Assembly: GCA_036675815.1 (NCBI GenBank)
Contig: JAKFEE010000021.1
Coordinates: 337,630 to 401,629, forward strand
DNA: 64,000 nucleotides
Reading direction: 5' to 3'
DNA from: JAKFEE01 sp036675815
GTDB lineage: Bacteria > Pseudomonadota > Alphaproteobacteria > Rhodospirillales > Magnetospirillaceae
Within the stretch, counting starts at the first letter, position 1; the number at the start of each line of letters is the position of its first letter. This document shows, piece after piece, positions 49,430 to 57,813 of the stretch. The notes below the pieces were generated by a model that was given only the letters and a program-made list of their open reading frames with translations, ran no database searches and was not told the origin of the DNA. The position numbers and the translations under genes are program-made.

Positions 49430-50542
49430 ATGCGCATCGGTGTACCCAAGGAAATCAAGACACACGAGTATCGGGTTGGCATGACGCCGGCGAGCGTGCG
49501 CGAGTTGGTGCACCGTGGCCATGAGGTGCTGGTGGAGGCGGGCGTCGGTGCCGGCATCGGCTGCAGTGATGACGCCTACCGCGCCGCAGGGGCCGCCGTC
49601 GCCGCCGGCGCTGCCGAGGTATTCGCCGCCGCCGAGCTGATCGTGAAGGTCAAGGAGCCGCAGCCGCCGGAATTCGGGCTGCTGCGCGAGGGCCAGGTGC
49701 TGTTCACCTATCTCCATCTCGCCCCCGATCCGGTGCAGGCGAGGGCGCTCATTCAGTCGCGCTGCATCGCCATCGCCTACGAGACGGTGACCGACCGGCA
49801 CGGCGGGTTGCCGCTGCTGGCGCCGATGAGCGAGGTGGCCGGGCGCATGAGCATCCAGGTCGGCGCCCACTGCCTGGAAAAGGAACAGGGCGGCGGCGGC
49901 ATCTTGTTGGCCGGCGTGCCGGGAGTGCCGCCGGGCAACGTGGTCGTGCTGGGCGGTGGCGTCGCCGGCACCAATGCGGCGCGAATGGCGATCGGGCTCG
50001 GCGCCCGCGTCACGGTGATCGACAAATCCCTGGCGCGATTGACCGAACTCGATCAGATGTTCGGCCCGCGGCTGCGGACCGTCTTCGCCACCATGCAGGC
50101 GATCGAGGAGAACGTGATCGAGGCCGACCTGGTCATCGGCGCGGTGCTGATCCCAGGCGCGGCGGCACCCAAGCTGGTGACGCGCGACATGGTGCGACGG
50201 ATGCGGCGCGGTGCGGTGATGGTCGACATCTCGATCGACCAGGGCGGCTGCTTCGAGACCAGCCGTCCCACCAGCCACGCCCAGCCCACTTATGTCGAGG
50301 AAGGGATCGTCCACTACTGCGTGACCAACATGCCGGGCGCCGTGGCGCGGACCTCGGCCCATGCGCTGAACAACGCCACCCTTCCCTTCGTCCAGCAACT
50401 GGCCGACAAAGGCTGGCGCCGCGCCCTTGCCGAAAACCCGCACCTGCGCGCCGGTCTCAACATTCACACCGGCCGCGTCACGCATGCGGCAGTGGCCCAG
50501 GAACTGGGCTACACCCTCGTCCCCTCCGAGGACGTTCTTTAG
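49430..50542 (+). CDS. ald: Alanine dehydrogenase
   Basis: A 370-residue NAD-dependent enzyme that interconverts L-alanine and pyruvate plus ammonia. It has MRIGVPKEIKTHEYRVGMTP, the catalytic Lys in VKVKEPQ and His in TYLHLA, the Rossmann motif VVLGGGVAGTNAARMA and VDISIDQGGCFETS. Start ATG 49430 aligns with the family; a longer frame upstream crosses the palindrome. ppa follows after 19 bases. Confidence 0.95.
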   Translation: MRIGVPKEIKTHEYRVGMTPASVRELVHRGHEVLVEAGVGAGIGCSDDAYRAAGAAVAAGAAEVFAAAELIVKVKEPQPPEFGLLREGQVLFTYLHLAPDPVQARALIQSRCIAIAYETVTDRHGGLPLLAPMSEVAGRMSIQVGAHCLEKEQGGGGILLAGVPGVPPGNVVVLGGGVAGTNAARMAIGLGARVTVIDKSLARLTELDQMFGPRLRTVFATMQAIEENVIEADLVIGAVLIPGAAAPKLVTRDMVRRMRRGAVMVDISIDQGGCFETSRPTSHAQPTYVEEGIVHYCVTNMPGAVARTSAHALNNATLPFVQQLADKGWRRALAENPHLRAGLNIHTGRVTHAAVAQELGYTLVPSEDVL

Positions 50543-50561
50543 CAAAGGAAAGAGCACCCCA

Positions 50562-51092
50562 ATGGATCTCAAGCAGATTCCGACCGGCGAGAAGCCACCG
50601 TACGATTTCAACACGATCGTCGAGATCCCGCTCAACGGCGACCCGGTGAAGTACGAGGTGTGCAAGAAGTCGGGCGCGATGTACGTCGACCGCCTCCTGC
50701 ACACGGCGATGTTCTACCCGGGCAACTACGGCTTCATCCCGCACACTCTGGCCGACGATGGCGATCCGATGGACGTGCTGGTGGTCGGGCGCACGCCGAT
50801 CGCCGTGGGCGCGGTCCTGCGCTGCCGGCCGATCGGGGTCATGTACATGGAAGACGAAGCCGGCATGGACGAGAAGATCCTGGCGGTGCCGCATCCGAAG
50901 CTGCATCCGTTCTACGACGACGTAGTGAGCTACAAGGATCTGCCCGAGGCGCTGATCAGCCAGATCTCGCACTTCTTCGAGCACTACAAGGACCTCGAAG
51001 CCGGCAAGTGGGTCAAGGTCAAGGGCTGGGGCGGCACCGACGAAGCGGCGAAGGTGATCGAAGAATCGATAGCCCGCGCCGCCAAGGCCTGA
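50562..51092 (+). CDS. ppa: Inorganic pyrophosphatase
   Basis: A 176-residue family I soluble pyrophosphatase. Motifs: VEIPLNGDPVKYEVCKKSG, FYPGNYGFIPHTLADDGDPMDVLV (metal-binding Asp residues) and KWVKVKGWGG. AAAGGAAAGAG precedes ATG 50562. Probably co-transcribed with ald and ended by the hairpin at 51102. Confidence 0.96.
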   Translation: MDLKQIPTGEKPPYDFNTIVEIPLNGDPVKYEVCKKSGAMYVDRLLHTAMFYPGNYGFIPHTLADDGDPMDVLVVGRTPIAVGAVLRCRPIGVMYMEDEAGMDEKILAVPHPKLHPFYDDVVSYKDLPEALISQISHFFEHYKDLEAGKWVKVKGWGGTDEAAKVIEESIARAAKA

Positions 51093-51101
51093 TATCGAAA
51101 G

Positions 51102-51126
51102 CGAGGCCCCAGCGGGCCTCGTTTCA
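51102..51126 (+). terminator. Rho-independent terminator after ppa
   Basis: An 8-base stem (CGAGGCCC with GGGCCTCG) and CAGC loop are followed by TTTC, ten bases after the ppa stop. Confidence 0.8.
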
Positions 51127-51148
51127 TATTGCAGGGGATGGTTGGAGC

Positions 51149-51538
51149 ATGCAGGGGATCGGGCTCTATCTGGCCTATATGGGCGTTGCCGCGGGACTCT
51201 GGGCCGCGGGGTACCTGATCTACATCGGGCTGACGCCGCACAAGGAGATTCAGCTCATTCGCAAAGGCAATGCCGCCGCCGCCTGGAGCCTTGGCGGCAC
51301 GCTGGTCGGGCTGGCGCTGCCGCTGGCGAGCGCCTTGGCCTACAGCGCCAGCCTGCTCGACATGGCGCTGTGGGGCGCGGTGGCGGTGGCGATACAGTTG
51401 CTCGCCTTCCTGCTGGTCAGCCTGGTCATGCGCGACCTTCGTGCCGGCATCGAGGCCGACCGCACCGGCTACGGCATCCTGCTCGGCGCCGTCTCCATCG
51501 CCTTCGGGCTACTCAATGCCGGGGCCTTGACCTATTGA
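51149..51538 (+). CDS. DUF350 family membrane protein (YjfL-like)
   Basis: A 129-residue protein with about four membrane segments. LIYIGLTPHKEIQLIRKGNAAAAWSLGGTLVG is the DUF350 signature, followed by DMALWGAVAVAIQLLAFLLV. GGAG lies just before ATG 51149. It heads a three-gene group with DUF1190 and a glutathionylspermidine-synthase-like gene, as in E. coli yjfLMC and ygiB-ygiC type loci. Confidence 0.88.
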   Translation: MQGIGLYLAYMGVAAGLWAAGYLIYIGLTPHKEIQLIRKGNAAAAWSLGGTLVGLALPLASALAYSASLLDMALWGAVAVAIQLLAFLLVSLVMRDLRAGIEADRTGYGILLGAVSIAFGLLNAGALTY

Positions 51539-51591
51539 CTTTGCCGCTATCTGCCCCATTGACCACCCTATTTGCCATGAGGAGGCATCGG

Positions 51592-52074
51592 ATGCGGCGC
51601 TCGAATCGCATCGCCACCCTGACCCTGGGCAGCGCCTGCCTGCTGGTGCTGGCATCGTGCAGCGAAAACGAGCCGGGGGTCTTTCAGTCGGTCGACGACT
51701 GCCTGCTCCAGACCGGCGATCGCGGCGCCTGCGAGCAGGACCAGCAGGCCGCGCTGAAAATGCACGAGGAAACGGCGCCCAAATATGAGCAGCAGGCCTC
51801 GTGCGAGGAGGTCTATGGCGAGGGCAAGTGCGTGCCGGCGCAGTCGGCGGGTGGCGGCAGCTGGTTCATGCCGGCGATGATGGGGTTCATGATGGGGCGG
51901 ATGATGGGCGGCGGCAGCGCCATGCCGGTCTATCATGATCGTCGTGGTTACGCCTATGCCGGCGGCAAGCCGTGGCAGGGGTACGGCACCGCCGCCTCGT
52001 CCTCTCGCAGCGGCAGCACCGTCAGCCGCGGCGGCTTTGGCTCGACCGGCCGCTCGTTCTCGATCTCGTCCTGA
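51592..52074 (+). CDS. DUF1190 lipoprotein (YgiB/YjfM-like)
   Basis: A 160-residue lipoprotein with signal LTLGSACLLVLASC and the acylated Cys in LASC. The mature part has SVDDCLLQTGDRGACEQDQQAAL and YGEGKCVPA, then a Met/Gly-rich stretch (MMGFMMGRMMGGGSA) and a Ser/Gly-rich C-terminus. GAGGAGG lies six bases before ATG 51592. It precedes the ATP-grasp gene with one intervening base. Confidence 0.85.
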   Translation: MRRSNRIATLTLGSACLLVLASCSENEPGVFQSVDDCLLQTGDRGACEQDQQAALKMHEETAPKYEQQASCEEVYGEGKCVPAQSAGGGSWFMPAMMGFMMGRMMGGGSAMPVYHDRRGYAYAGGKPWQGYGTAASSSRSGSTVSRGGFGSTGRSFSISS

Positions 52075-52075
52075 C

Positions 52076-53206
52076 ATGCAGCGGCTGCGACTCCAGCCCC
52101 GCCCCGACTGGGTAGCGCAGGTCGAGGCCCTGGGCTTCGACTTCCACACCATCGACGGCGCACCTTATTGGGACGAGAGTGCCTGTTGGGAGTTCTCGGC
52201 CGCCGAGATCGACACCATCGAGGATGCCGCCGACGAGTTGCATCGCATGTGCCTCGACGCCGTCGACTGGGTGGTGACCAATCGCAAATACCAGCCGTTC
52301 GGACTGGCCGACGATGCCGTGCGGCTGGTCGAAGAGAGCTGGCGACGGCGCGAGCCGGCGCTGTACGGCCGCTTCGACTTCGCCTGGGACGGCACCGGCG
52401 CCCCCAAGCTGCTGGAATACAACGCCGACACCCCGACGGCACTGTTCGAGGCGGCGGTGGTGCAATGGCAGTGGCTGGAGACCTGTTTCCCCGACGCCGA
52501 CCAGTTCAACTCGATCCACGAGGGTTTGGTCGAGCGCTGGGCCGAGCTGGCGGCCGGCCTACCCGCCGGCGCCGCCGTGCATCTCGCCGGCGTCGTCCCC
52601 CATGCCGAGGACCAGGGCACGCTACGCTACTTGCAGGCCACCGCGATGGAAGCGGGACTGCCGACCAAGCTGCTCGGCATGGCCGACATCGGCTGGGACG
52701 GCCGGCGCTTCCTCGATCTCGACGGCGAGCCCATAAGCACCCTGTTCAAGCTCTATCCCTGGGAATGGCTGGTTCGTGAGCAGTTCGGCAGCCACGTCGG
52801 CCCGTCGGGCGCGCGCATGGTCGAGCCGGCGTGGAAAATGCTGCTGTCGAACAAGGCCATCCTGTCGCTGCTGTGGCACCTCTACCCCGAGCATCCCAAC
52901 CTGCTGCCGGCGGCATTCGAGCCCGCCGAGTTATCGGGTCGGTTGGTGCGCAAGCCGCGCCTTGGCCGCGAGGGGGCCAACGTCGCCATCCTCGAGGGCG
53001 ACGAGATGCTGGCCGAGGCGGACGGCCCCTATGCCGGCACCGGCTGGATATACCAGCAATGGACGCCACTGGCGGTGGCCGATGGCCGCCATGCGGTGCT
53101 GGGCGCCTGGATGATCGGCGACAAGTGCCGCGGCATGGGCATCCGCGAGGACGCCGACGCCATCACCCGCGACACCAGCCGCATGGTGCCGCACCTGTTC
53201 CGTTGA
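52076..53206 (+). CDS. Glutathionylspermidine synthase-like ATP-grasp enzyme (YgiC/YjfC-like)
   Basis: A 376-residue ATP-grasp ligase. PKLLEYNADTPTALFEAA, LFKLYPWEWLVREQFG, WKMLLSNKAILSLLWHLYPEHPNLLPA and KPRLGREGANVAI match the GSP-synthase domain without the amidase domain. The YgiC/YjfC group has unclear substrates; peptide or polyamine conjugation is inferred. The gene order DUF350-DUF1190-GSP is conserved in many Proteobacteria. Confidence 0.9.
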   Translation: MQRLRLQPRPDWVAQVEALGFDFHTIDGAPYWDESACWEFSAAEIDTIEDAADELHRMCLDAVDWVVTNRKYQPFGLADDAVRLVEESWRRREPALYGRFDFAWDGTGAPKLLEYNADTPTALFEAAVVQWQWLETCFPDADQFNSIHEGLVERWAELAAGLPAGAAVHLAGVVPHAEDQGTLRYLQATAMEAGLPTKLLGMADIGWDGRRFLDLDGEPISTLFKLYPWEWLVREQFGSHVGPSGARMVEPAWKMLLSNKAILSLLWHLYPEHPNLLPAAFEPAELSGRLVRKPRLGREGANVAILEGDEMLAEADGPYAGTGWIYQQWTPLAVADGRHAVLGAWMIGDKCRGMGIREDADAITRDTSRMVPHLFR

Positions 53207-53209
53207 CCG

Positions 53210-53704
53210 TCACTTGCGCGGCACGATGCTGATCTGGCCGCCGCGCTCAAGATAGGCGCTCTTGACCTGATCCAGACGATCCAGGCCCTTTTCGCGGATC
53301 GCCTCGTTCAGCTCATGCTCGGTGATGGCCGCTCGCCGCAATTCGTCGACCTTGATGCGGCCGTCCTCCACCAGACAGGTTTCCGAGCCCTTGGTGATTC
53401 GCCCGAACAGGTGCCAATGCCATGAGATCTTGGAAACCGCCCAGTGCAGCAGCACCAGCAGCGCCGTGGCGGCCATGGCCGGCAGCAGCCTAGCATTGCC
53501 GGTAAGGGCGCGGCTGAGGACGGAACCAAGGATGACGGTGACGACGATGTCGAAGGCGGCAAACTTGCCGAACAGCCTTTGTCCGGCCACGCGCACCAGC
53601 AATAGGCCCCAGGCGAAGACGATCGCCGCCCGGACGCACATCTGCCACCAGGTAATGTCGCCGCTGTCTTGCCCTATCAGCCTGTAGAGGACGTCCATCA
53701 CCAC
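53210..53704 (-). CDS. DUF421 family membrane protein (YetF-like)
   Basis: A 164-residue protein with three N-terminal spans and a cytoplasmic domain. RVAGQRLFGKFAAFDIVVTVILGSVLSRAL is the DUF421 signature, followed by LVEDGRIKVDELRRAAITEHEL and QVKSAYLERGGQISIV. Function unknown. Starts at 53704 or 53698 are both possible. It is convergent with the ATP-grasp gene, with three bases between stops. Confidence 0.88.
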   Translation of the reverse strand: MVMDVLYRLIGQDSGDITWWQMCVRAAIVFAWGLLLVRVAGQRLFGKFAAFDIVVTVILGSVLSRALTGNARLLPAMAATALLVLLHWAVSKISWHWHLFGRITKGSETCLVEDGRIKVDELRRAAITEHELNEAIREKGLDRLDQVKSAYLERGGQISIVPRK

Positions 53705-53744
53705 GCCCGCCTGCGAACGTCAACGCCGGTGTGGCACCAGGGTT

Positions 53745-53900
53745 CCGAGGCGTGTCGGTAAAGGCCATTGCCGCTTGCACCACCAGTGTCGGGTTTGGCC
53801 CCGATCAGCCGTGGATCGAATGACACCGGGATAACATTCTGTCCACCCCACGATGTCCTCGCCTTATCGGCGCCGTAGGTCTCTCGGCGGCAACGGAGCC
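53745..53900 (-). pseudogene. Malic enzyme fragment
   Basis: On the minus strand NVIPVSFDPRLIG matches the intact malic enzyme's YIIPVPFDPRLIA, and after a frameshift TLVVQAAMA matches TAVAQAAMD. Nucleotide identity is high over about 32 bases (27 matches). This looks like a decayed second copy or partial duplication of maeB, 700 bases downstream of the intact gene and on the same strand. Confidence 0.7.
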
Positions 53901-53939
53901 CCTGCCGGGCGGTTACGGCCATAGTTCAAGGATAACTTA

Positions 53940-54096
53940 CCAGTCGAGGCAGTGGGGGAGCCTGTGAGGCCGCCGGTACCGAGCTGCAGTTTTCACGGAG
54001 CCTCGATGTCAGTGGGAGCGAGTAGCCCTTTTAGAAACTCAGGGGACCAATGATGAGTTCTCTAACAGCGGGTGATACAGTCAGACATAGCCACAG
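53940..54096. other. Non-coding decayed stretch
   Basis: No reading frame, repeat or hairpin is convincing here. Composition is less GC-rich than the flanking genes. Together with the relics on each side it makes 53705-54634 a gene-poor scar. Confidence 0.4.
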
Positions 54097-54523
54097 TCAT
54101 GCCGCTTCACCCGAGTCACCTAAATTCCAGCCGAATTGCTGATATGCCTGGAGCGCAAGCAAGTTACGTTCATCGCTTTTTGGCCCAAACCAGACCGTTG
54201 GCGCTACGCACCAAAAATGTGTCTCGTCGCCTGACGAGCTGATGCTCTACAAATGGGATAATTAATCCGCGAGACACCCTTGTCTTTGCCGATTATAGTG
54301 GCGCATTTATAATTAGCCTAATCTCTTGCTCTTCCTCAAATGCAGGATTTTTGAGCCTAAGTAACTGTGTATATATGGATTCTAGTGGCTCTTGACTTGT
54401 ATCAATATTTTGCCAGAATGAGTTCGTGGCGGGTTCTTTCTCGCACATCATCACCAGCGCTTCGATATCGCTCTCGTGGTCACGATCTTCTACTAATTTC
54501 AGCGCAATAATGAATTGCACCAT
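54097..54523 (-). pseudogene. DUF2971 protein pseudogene
   Basis: The reading from 54523 gives LLRLKNPAFEEEQEIRLI, matching the DUF2971 'hP.F.eE.EwRl' motif, then a TAA. The same frame continues past it as RVSRGLIIPFVEH, and a +1 shift then restores VWFGPKSDERNLLALQAY to a TGA at 54097. One nonsense codon and one frameshift therefore interrupt it, and the N-terminal half is missing. It is AT-rich compared with the chromosome, indicating foreign origin. Confidence 0.7.
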
Positions 54524-54575
54524 GCCCTATAAGCCGTGACTATGTTTCGGTAAATATCCGTGTCGCCTAGTACGC

Positions 54576-54623
54576 AGAAAAAGGATTGACCTGCTGCTTC
54601 GTCAAGCGACGGGGCAGCAGGTC
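54576..54623 (-). terminator. Rho-independent terminator of maeB
   Basis: GACCTGCTGC and GCAGCAGGTC form a 10-base stem (54588-54623), and the minus strand continues AATCCTTTTTCTG. It lies 11 bases after the maeB stop. Confidence 0.82.
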
Positions 54624-54634
54624 TTCCGCATCGG

Positions 54635-56899
54635 TCAGCGGATGGCGTCGTGGCAGGCCAGGACCGCGGCGTTGACGATGTCGGACACCGCGGAGTCCAT
54701 CGGCGTGATCTGCACCGGCTTCGACAGCCCCATCAGCAACGGCCCGACCACCGCACCGCCCCCCAGCTTCTGCAGCAGGTTCGAGGCGATGCTGGCCGAG
54801 TTCAGCCCCGGCATGACCAGCACGTTGGCCGGCCCCGACAGGCGGCAGAACGGATAGAGCGCCAGCAACTCCGGGTCGAGGGCGACATCGGCGGCCAGTT
54901 CGCCTTCGTATTCGAAATCGACGGCGCGGCCGTCGAGCAGGCGCACCGCCTCGCGCACGCGCTCGGACTGGGTGGCCATGGGATTGCCGAAAGTCGAGTA
55001 GCTGAGCAACGCCACCCGCGGCTCCTGCCCCATCTGCCTGGCCTTGGCCGCCGCCTGGGTGGCGATGTCGGCCAATTGTTGCGCCGTCGGCGCCTCATGC
55101 ACCGTGGTGTCGGCGATGAACACCGTGCGCCCGCGGGTGACGACGATGCTGAGGCCCATCACCAACTCGCCGGGCATGGGGTCGACGACCCGCATGATCT
55201 CGTCGAAGGTCTGATAGTAATGCCGGGTGAGACCGGTGACCATGGCGTCGGCGTCGCCCGACTGCACCATCAGCGCACCGAAGATGTTGCGATCCTGGTT
55301 GACCATGCGCTGCACATCCCGGTACAGGGCGCCCTTGCGCTGCAGCCGTCGATAGAGGAGCTCGGTGTAACGCTGGTTGTGGTGCGACAGCTTGGCGTTG
55401 TGGATCTCGAGGTCCTCGGCGACCAAGCCGATGCCCTGCATGGTGCGAACGATGCGATCCTCGCGTCCGATCAGGATCGGCGTGCCGAACCCGGCATTGC
55501 GGAAGGCAATGGCGGCGCGGATGGTCTTTTCCTCCTCGCCCTCGGCGAAGACGACGCGCTGCGGATTGCTGCGCACCTTCTCGAAGATCGCCTGCAGGCT
55601 GGCGGCGGTCGGATCGAGACGCGCCGACAGCGCCCGGCAATAGGCGCCCATGTCGACGATCGGCTTGCGCGCCACGCCGGTGTCCATCGCGGCTTGGGCG
55701 ACCGCGGTCGGGATGGCGGCAATCAGCCGCGGATCGAACGGCACCGGGATGATGTATTCGGGGCCGTAGCGCAGCCGCCGCCCCGAATAGGCGGCATCGA
55801 CCTCGTCGGGCACGTCCTCGCGGGCCAGGGCGGCGATGGCCTCGGCCGCGGCGATCTTCATGGCCTCGTTGATGGTCGAGGCCCGCACGTCCAAGGCGCC
55901 GCGGAAGATGTAGGGGAAGCCGAGGACGTTGTTGATCTGGTTGGGGTAGTCGGAGCGGCCGGTGGCGACGATGGCATCCTGGCGGACGCCACGCACCTCT
56001 TCCGGGGTGATCTCGGGGTCGGGATTGGCCATGGCGAAGATGATCGGCTTCGCCGCCATCGCCTCGACCATTTCCGGCGTCACCGCGCCCTTGGCCGACA
56101 GGCCGAAGAAGACGTCGGCGCCGCGCATCGCCTGCTCCAGGGTGCGGGCATCGGTCACCGCCGCATGCGCCGACTTCCACTGGTTCATGCCCTCGATGCG
56201 GCCCTGGTAGACCACACCCTTGGTGTCGCACATGATGACGTTGTCATGCGGCACGCCCATGGCCTTGATCAGCTCGATGCAGGCGATGGCGGCGGCGCCG
56301 GCGCCGTTGACCACCACCTTGGCCGAGCGGATGTCGCGCCCGGTAAGGTCGAGGGCGTTGATCAGGCCGGCGGCGGCGATGATCGCGGTGCCGTGCTGGT
56401 CGTCATGGAACACCGGGATGTCCATGAGTTCGCGCAGGCGCTGCTCGATGATGAAGCACTCCGGCGCCTTGATGTCCTCCAGGTTGATGCCGCCGAAGCT
56501 CGGCCCCAGATAACGCACGCTGTTGATGAACTCGTCGACGTCGCGGGTGTCGACTTCCAGGTCCATCGCATCGACGTCGGCGAAGCGCTTGAACAGCACC
56601 GCCTTGCCTTCCATGACCGGCTTGCCCGCCAGCGCTCCCAGGTCGCCGAGGCCCAGCACCGCGGTGCCGTTGGAGATGACCGCCACCAGATTGCCCTTGG
56701 CGGTGTAGTCGTAGGCCAGCGACGGATCGCGGTGGATCTCGAGGCAGGGGGCGGCCACACCGGGGCTGTAGGCCAGCGACAGGTCGCGCTGCGTCGTCAG
56801 CGGCTTGGTCGGAATGATTTCGATCTTGCCGGGGCGGCCGGCCGCGTGCATCAGGAGCGATTCGCGCTCCAGGGTTTCACGCTTGGTGTGGGGATCCAT
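54635..56899 (-). CDS. maeB: NADP-dependent malic enzyme, MaeB type
   Basis: A 754-residue enzyme that decarboxylates malate to pyruvate. The N-terminal malic domain has AYSPGVAAPCLEI, GTAVLGLGDLGALAGKPVMEGKAVLFK and VFHDDQHGTA. An NAD(P) domain follows, with VVNGAGAAAIACIELIKAMG. Residues ~430-754 form a phosphotransacetylase-like domain (FAEGEEEKTIRAA, MLVQSG-type LMVQSGDADAMVTG), which in MaeB is regulatory rather than catalytic. Starts MDPHTKRETLER. Confidence 0.96.
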   Translation of the reverse strand: MDPHTKRETLERESLLMHAAGRPGKIEIIPTKPLTTQRDLSLAYSPGVAAPCLEIHRDPSLAYDYTAKGNLVAVISNGTAVLGLGDLGALAGKPVMEGKAVLFKRFADVDAMDLEVDTRDVDEFINSVRYLGPSFGGINLEDIKAPECFIIEQRLRELMDIPVFHDDQHGTAIIAAAGLINALDLTGRDIRSAKVVVNGAGAAAIACIELIKAMGVPHDNVIMCDTKGVVYQGRIEGMNQWKSAHAAVTDARTLEQAMRGADVFFGLSAKGAVTPEMVEAMAAKPIIFAMANPDPEITPEEVRGVRQDAIVATGRSDYPNQINNVLGFPYIFRGALDVRASTINEAMKIAAAEAIAALAREDVPDEVDAAYSGRRLRYGPEYIIPVPFDPRLIAAIPTAVAQAAMDTGVARKPIVDMGAYCRALSARLDPTAASLQAIFEKVRSNPQRVVFAEGEEEKTIRAAIAFRNAGFGTPILIGREDRIVRTMQGIGLVAEDLEIHNAKLSHHNQRYTELLYRRLQRKGALYRDVQRMVNQDRNIFGALMVQSGDADAMVTGLTRHYYQTFDEIMRVVDPMPGELVMGLSIVVTRGRTVFIADTTVHEAPTAQQLADIATQAAAKARQMGQEPRVALLSYSTFGNPMATQSERVREAVRLLDGRAVDFEYEGELAADVALDPELLALYPFCRLSGPANVLVMPGLNSASIASNLLQKLGGGAVVGPLLMGLSKPVQITPMDSAVSDIVNAAVLACHDAIR

Positions 56900-56917
56900 G
56901 GAGGTATCTTTCTTCTA

Positions 56918-57424
56918 TCAGGCCGGGGCGGCCTGGCGCTCGTGAACGTGGACGTTGCTGGCCCCTATGCCGGCGAGGATGTCCTTGGCCTTCTGCTCCT
57001 GCGCCTCGGTGCTGGCGCATACCCAAAGAATGATGCTGCCGGCGGCAAGGGCGCGGGCGAAATCCTCGGTATCGGGTGCCGACGTCACCTCGTCCAGCAG
57101 TTCCTTGACCGCGACGCCACCGACACCTGCCGCAACCGCGGCGGCGATCACCGCGCCGACCGGTCCCGCCGCCAACGCGATCAGCCCGGCGGCAACCAGC
57201 GGCCCCTCGTAGCGCAGTTCTCCCACCAGCGCCACCGCCGCATCGCGCCAGGATTTGCCTTCGCGGCCGGCGGCGTCGATCGACTCGTGCGAGGACAGCA
57301 ACGACAGGTCGGCGCGGGTGAAACCCGCCGCCAGCAGGTCCGTCACCGCCTGCTCGAATTGCGCGCGGTCGGCAAGGATGCCGACGACCTCGCGAATGGT
57401 ATGGGAGTGGTTGTGGTTGGCCAC
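56918..57424 (-). CDS. Hypothetical protein with glycine-zipper-like hydrophobic core
   Basis: A 168-residue protein. The N-terminus REVVGILADRAQFEQAVTDLLAAGFTRADLSLLS resembles YflT/general-stress-17M-like domains, and the middle is a Gly/Ala-rich hydrophobic hairpin (LVAAGLIALAAGPVGAVIAAAVAAGVGGVAV). The C-terminus contains SIILWVCASTEAQEQKAKDIL. GTG 57424 (VANHNHSHTIRE) is the likeliest start. It is 18 bases upstream of maeB on the same strand. Function unknown. Confidence 0.65.
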   Translation of the reverse strand: MANHNHSHTIREVVGILADRAQFEQAVTDLLAAGFTRADLSLLSSHESIDAAGREGKSWRDAAVALVGELRYEGPLVAAGLIALAAGPVGAVIAAAVAAGVGGVAVKELLDEVTSAPDTEDFARALAAGSIILWVCASTEAQEQKAKDILAGIGASNVHVHERQAAPA

Positions 57425-57502
57425 GGGCGGGCGGTCCTCGAACGGAATTTGGGGACGCGCATTGTGCCGCAGAGCGACAGCGAATCCTAGCCCCCAGGCT
57501 CG

Positions 57503-57541
57503 TTGACCGATAGAGCGTGATTCCATTATATGTAAATTACA
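57503..57541 (+). promoter_or_regulatory. Promoter and operator-like palindrome of the toxin-antitoxin pair
   Basis: TTGACC (57503-57508), a 17-base spacer and TTATAT (57526-57531) form a near-consensus sigma-70 promoter. TGTAAATTACA at 57531-57541 is a palindrome overlapping the expected transcription start, where an autoregulating antitoxin could bind. Confidence 0.65.
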
Positions 57542-57552
57542 GAGGTTTCCCC

Positions 57553-57810
57553 ATGAAGAGATTCAGCTCCTTCGACCTCCAGCGGAATGTAGCCCGTGTC
57601 CAGGAGGCCGCGCTACGTGAGCCGGTGGCGGTCAGCTATCATGGGCGCGACCGATTGGTGATCATGACCGTCGACGAATTCGAGCGGCTCAAGCGGCGCG
57701 ACAAGATGGTCATGGCCATCGAGGAAATGCCCGAGGAATTCATCCGCGCGCTGCACGAGCCGTATTTCAGCGCCGAACAGGCCGCCCTCGACCGCCTCTT
57801 GGACGAATAG
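57553..57810 (+). CDS. Phd/YefM-family antitoxin
   Basis: An 85-residue protein with the Phd/YefM DNA-binding N-terminus: FDLQRNVARVQEAALREPVAVSYHGRDRLVIMTVDEFERLKRRD. The C-terminus (MPEEFIRALHEPYFSAEQAALDRLLDE) would bind and neutralise the toxin. AGAGG precedes ATG 57553. The partner gene starts three bases after its stop. Antitoxins of this family usually repress their own operon. Confidence 0.88.
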   Translation: MKRFSSFDLQRNVARVQEAALREPVAVSYHGRDRLVIMTVDEFERLKRRDKMVMAIEEMPEEFIRALHEPYFSAEQAALDRLLDE

Positions 57811-57813
57811 GCC

